Shown one piece after another: positions 60,570 through 64,000 of a stretch of DNA of 64,000 bases. Source of the stretch: Closterium sp. NIES-65. Lineage: Eukaryota > Streptophyta > Zygnematophyceae > Desmidiales > Closteriaceae. Under the pieces are notes generated by a model. It was not told the origin of the DNA. It made no database searches and saw nothing but the letters and a program-made list of their open reading frames with translations. Numbering within the stretch: position 1 is the first letter of the stretch; each line of letters opens with the position of its first letter. Made by a program: the position numbers and the translations under genes. The DNA is taken from the NCBI GenBank assembly GCA_948144175.1, contig CANXME010002106.1, positions 124,001 to 188,000 on the forward strand, read 5' to 3'.

Positions 60570-61029
60570 CAAGGCTGTGAGGAGCATGAAATTCGCAAGG
60601 CAAGTCATGGGGAACCGCAAGATTCGCGGCAGCGGCTGAGAACATGGGATAGCCATGGAAGGGTGCATGACGCATGGTGCCATGGCAAGGCGCATGGAGC
60701 AGTGAGCCATGGCAAGGCGCATGGAGCAGCGAGCCAGGGCTCATCAGTGGTGCTTGGGGGCTGCTGCTGCTCACTCGGTAGGCAGCAAGCGATCAGCTCA
60801 ATGCCTCCTCACCTCTCCTGCTGCTTGCCTGCTTCCTCTCCTGCTGCTCTCCTGCTTCCTATGCCTCGGATCGCCTTTGTCTTGCAGAGTGCTTTCGGGT
60901 TGACTAGAAAGTCATCAAGGTGATGTTGAGAAATATCAACAATTCCATGCCCCGCATGCTGCTTGCCTCCTGACCCAAACAGGCGACTGGGTTCGCCTTT
61001 GGCTCAAATAATTTCGCCTCCGCGCCTCA
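60570..61029. other. Spacer at the right end of unit 3
   Basis: No gene that I can support. Contains three tandem atggcaaggcgcatggagca-like words (60660-60735). Confidence 0.4.
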
Positions 61030-61268
61030 CCTGCTGCATGCTCCAGGCCAATGTAAGTGGTCGGTTGAGTTTGTATTTCCACCGTGCTGAACTCTTGCCC
61101 TCTCTTCCCCTCCCATCTCCTCTCCTTCTTTCACCTCCCGTTCCTTCTACTACTCCCCCATCTCCTTCCCTGCTTGCCCCTTCTCCCCTCCAATCTCTCT
61201 CCCTTTCACTTCCATCGTCTTCGCCTACCCATTCGTTCTCCATCCACCTCCCTCTCCTCCATTCTCCC
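61030..61268. repeat. Large-unit repeat, shared block, copy 4, left part
   Basis: aatgtaagtggtcggttgag, cttgccctctcttcccctcc and cgcctacccattcgttctcc match the starts of copies 2 and 3. Cut by the Ty3/gypsy element at 61269. Confidence 0.85.
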
Positions 61269-61621
61269 TGTGAGGATCTGGATCAGGAAAGATAATTCTA
61301 TTGAATGAATCACCTGGGTACAAGGCGAGGCTATATTTAGGCTCGACACAAAGGCACTAACCCGGGTGTTACTAGAAGTTTCCGCGGGTCGCGAAGCGTC
61401 CCGAACGGGTCCTTCCCGAATTCGGTAGAAGGCAATTCGGTGGCAACCGAAAATTCGGTGCACGCAACCTAGTTCGGTGCCTATAACTATAATAATATAG
61501 TAAAAGCAACGAACCTAGGAAATCTAGCAAAAGCAAGCAAAGCAAAATAAAGCGAAGTAGATAATGCATAATAAAGCATAATCAAGCTAGTAAATCATAG
61601 CAAAGCCGTCGTACTCTCACA
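61269..61621 (-). repeat. 3' LTR of Ty3/gypsy element
   Basis: 353 bases; minus-strand ends TGTGAGAGTACG and ATCCTCACA. It lies next to the polypurine stretch at 61622-61635. AT-rich in its U3-like half. Confidence 0.85.
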
Positions 61622-61631
61622 CGTTCCCCCC

Positions 61632-63203
61632 TCAAAGCCGGGTGGCGTGAGATACACCCTGCTTGACAAGATAGTCCTTGAGAGCACGGCGTGCGTTGCC
61701 CATATCAGCTTCTGACACCCAACTGTCCTCCGACGGGTCATATCCCTTCCAACGTATCAGGGACTCGAGCGTGTTGCCGCGTCTGCGTCGATGAGCAAGA
61801 ACTCGTTCCACCTCGTACTCTGGTTCATCCTGTACGAGAACAGGTGGTGGTGGCGGTAGCTGTCGTCCTGTAAACTGCTGGTTGGGGTCCTTGTAGGGCT
61901 TCAGCAGCTGAACATGGAAAGCGTTGTGAAGCTTCCACGTAGTAGGTAAGCGCAAGCTGAATGTTACTGGTGTCACCTGTGCCTCAACGTGAAAAGGACC
62001 ACAGAAGCGAGGCCGGAGCTTGGACGGAATGTGAGACAAGTCCAAGTTGCGTGTGTCGAGAAGCACCTGATCTCCGACTGCTACGGTGTGATCACGTCGC
62101 TGGCGATCCGCATACTGCTTCTGGGAGTTCTGCATCGTGGTGAGACGTCGCTGAGTCTTCTCCCATAGCTGCTGCATGGTGGTGACAAAGTCGTGTGCGG
62201 CTTGGACGTGTGCTAGTGTAGTTGGCTGCTGTGGTGTAAGTGGTTCCCGTCCGTAGCACAGGAAGAAAGGAGATTTCCCTGTGGCCGCGTGTGAAGCGTT
62301 GTTGTAAGCAAACTCAAGCGTTGGTAACTGTTGATCCCAGTGGCTGATGTCGTCTTTGCAAGCTGTGCGCAGTAACTGTTCAACCACCTGATTGAGTCGC
62401 TCAGTCTGTCCGTCAGTCTGGGGGTGGTATGCTGAAGACATTGCAAGATTTGTCCCCAACAATCCCATGAGTTCCCTCCAGAACTTACTAGTGAACTTTG
62501 GGTCTTTGTCCGAGATGAGTGTAGCGGGGATGCCATGGATGGTGATGATGCGGTCGAAGAAGAGGCGAGCAGTTGCTTCAGCTGTAGCTATGGCATTGGT
62601 CGGTATGAAGTGACCCATTTTAGAGAACTTATCGATCACTACGAGGATGGAATCATGTCCCCGTGAGGTTGAAGGAAGTCCTGTGATGAAGTCGAGGCTA
62701 ACGACCTGCCATGGCTGCTCCGGTACGGGTAGAGGCTGAAGTAGCCCTGTTTCTTTCTGCTTGCTGCTCTTCATCCGCTGGCACGTGTTGCATGAGGTGA
62801 CGAACTGCTGCACGTCTGCTGCCATCCGGGGCCAGTAGTAATACTTCGCTATTCCCGCTAACGTGTTGTTGCTCCCAAAATGTCCCGCGTATGCCACATC
62901 GTGGAACTCCTCCAATAAGATCTGTCGGAGCGGGGCATAGTCCGGTACCCAAATCTTTCCCGATCCCTTTCTTACAGCTAAGTCCTTCTCCCACTGTAAC
63001 AGCTTCTGGTTCTGTGCTGTAGCGATCTCTGCGTCCACGGAGTACCTATGTTGGAATAGACCCTTGAGCAGAGGGCTCATCCCGTCGAGCTGGATGCCTG
63101 CTACATGTCCGGGGCGGCTCAACGCGTCTGCCTTGTTGTGTAGCCCAGGCTTGTAGACGATGTGGTAGTGGAAGTGGGTCTCCAAGAAGTCCACCCACCG
63201 CAC
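61632..63203 (-). CDS. Integrase and chromodomain of Ty3/gypsy element
   Basis: Minus-strand frame with the H2C2 finger (CNTCQRMKSSKQK), integrase core residues in LDFITGLP, LISDKDPKFTSKFW and HPQTDGQTERLNQ, the GPF-type module (PRFCGPFHV), and a chromodomain near the C-terminus (YEVERVLAHRRRRGN, LIRWKGYDPSEDSWV). Fossil part. Confidence 0.93.
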   Translation of the reverse strand: MRWVDFLETHFHYHIVYKPGLHNKADALSRPGHVAGIQLDGMSPLLKGLFQHRYSVDAEIATAQNQKLLQWEKDLAVRKGSGKIWVPDYAPLRQILLEEFHDVAYAGHFGSNNTLAGIAKYYYWPRMAADVQQFVTSCNTCQRMKSSKQKETGLLQPLPVPEQPWQVVSLDFITGLPSTSRGHDSILVVIDKFSKMGHFIPTNAIATAEATARLFFDRIITIHGIPATLISDKDPKFTSKFWRELMGLLGTNLAMSSAYHPQTDGQTERLNQVVEQLLRTACKDDISHWDQQLPTLEFAYNNASHAATGKSPFFLCYGREPLTPQQPTTLAHVQAAHDFVTTMQQLWEKTQRRLTTMQNSQKQYADRQRRDHTVAVGDQVLLDTRNLDLSHIPSKLRPRFCGPFHVEAQVTPVTFSLRLPTTWKLHNAFHVQLLKPYKDPNQQFTGRQLPPPPPVLVQDEPEYEVERVLAHRRRRGNTLESLIRWKGYDPSEDSWVSEADMGNARRALKDYLVKQGVSHATRL

Positions 63204-63255
63204 CTGTCGTCGTGAGAGCGTAGGCTACGACTTCAGGTACTTGAGACTGCAGTGG

Positions 63256-64000
63256 TCAGTGTAGACTGTAGTCTTGGCTCCCCTCTAGGTAACACCTCCA
63301 CACCTTGAAGGCTGTGACTATCGCTAAGGCTTCCTTGTCATGGATGGGGTAGTTCAGTTCTGCTCCGTGTAGCTTCTTACTGAGGTAGGCGATGGGCTGC
63401 AAACCGCGTCCGTGATCCTGCATCAGTACTGCTCCGACTGCTTGGTCACTAGCGTCTGCTTCCACCACGTAGTCCTTGTCTGGATCCGGTAGGATGAGTA
63501 CTGGCGCTGTAGTCAGTGCTGTCTGTAGCTGCTCCATGGCTTGCTGTTGAGGAGTATCCCATTTATAGGGTGTATCCTTTTTCAGTAGGTTGGTCAGTGG
63601 CGCTGCTATCTTAGCGTACTGCGGCACGAACCTGTTGTAGTAGTTGGCGAAGCCTAGGAACTGCTGCAACTCCTTCACGTTCTCAGGAACTTTCCACTTC
63701 TTGACGGCTTCGATTTTCCGCGGGTCCACGTGTACGCCCTCGGCACTCACCATGTGCCCAAGAAACTGCACCTTCTTCAGGGCGAAGTCGCTCTTCGACA
63801 GCTTCACGTAGAACTTGTTCTTCCACAAGATCTCGAAGACTTTCCGCAGATGCTCCACGTGCTCCTTCATGGTTTCGGATTAGATTAGTATGCCGTCCAG
63901 GTACACTACCACGCACTCGTCCAACAGGGGCCGTAAGGTGTGATTCATCGCCGCCTCGAACGTCGCCGGTGCATTGCAGAGTCCGAACGGCATCACTAAG
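63256..64000 (-). CDS. Reverse transcriptase end and RNase H of Ty3/gypsy element (partial)
   Basis: Minus strand: [35 protein letters not shown], then RNase H with [18 protein letters not shown] and [14 protein letters not shown]. The sequence continues past the window edge toward the reverse transcriptase catalytic core. Fossil part. Confidence 0.9.

Larger units (their letters stand above)
61269..64000 (-). mobile_element. Ty3/gypsy chromovirus, 3' part (runs off the window)
   Basis: On the minus strand the 3' end of a Ty3/gypsy element: reverse transcriptase end, RNase H, integrase with an H2C2 zinc finger and a C-terminal chromodomain, polypurine stretch aggggggaac, then a 353-bp LTR. 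The order with integrase after RNase H and the chromodomain define the chromovirus branch. The 5' part, including gag, protease and the other LTR, is outside the window, so its age cannot be judged. At least one interruption separates the two visible reading frames. Confidence 0.94.

Overview
This is eukaryotic nuclear DNA from the green lineage. It is GC-rich, intron-rich and extremely rich in repeats. The host genes look plant- or streptophyte-like, and the retroelements (Ty1/copia, a chromodomain Ty3/gypsy, an APE-type LINE) are of kinds common in algae and plants. A streptophyte alga, perhaps a zygnematophyte, fits best, but the taxon cannot be settled from this window.

Layout. (1) 1-1045: a 181-bp satellite. 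(2) 1687-33778, plus strand: one gene for the spliceosomal protein CWC22, resolved into nine exons whose splice sites and phases close exactly. Nearly every exon is also present as one to five partial, mostly decayed copies in the adjoining introns, often beside a minisatellite. (3) The intron between exons 5 and 6 holds a 14.6-kb Ty1/copia element (6981-21538, 5-bp target duplication). A second, oppositely oriented Ty1/copia element sits inside it (13449-20745, its own 5-bp target duplication). (4) The intron between exons 8 and 9 holds a 6.4-kb LINE (26088-32471, 9-bp target duplication), beside a 39-bp palindromic repeat and a 31-bp repeat. (5) 33779-35495: downstream flank with a possible MITE/SINE-like insertion. 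(6) 35.5-61.3 kb: a large-unit tandem duplication. Each unit holds a shared non-coding block, a private minisatellite, and minus-strand exons of an L7Ae/SECISBP2-like RNA-binding protein in the order Q, A, B. Each exon is itself multiplied. (7) A third Ty1/copia element with identical LTRs (46688-54756) and the 3' end of a Ty3/gypsy chromovirus (61269 to the window end) sit at almost the same point of two neighbouring units.

The unifying theme is local duplication at the scale of single exons. CWC22 and the L7Ae-like gene are unrelated, yet both show serial copies of one exon plus its splice site, arranged co-linearly, while a single full exon keeps the reading frame in CWC22. I consider this the most interesting signal in the window. 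It needs long-read and RNA confirmation to separate biology from assembly artefact.
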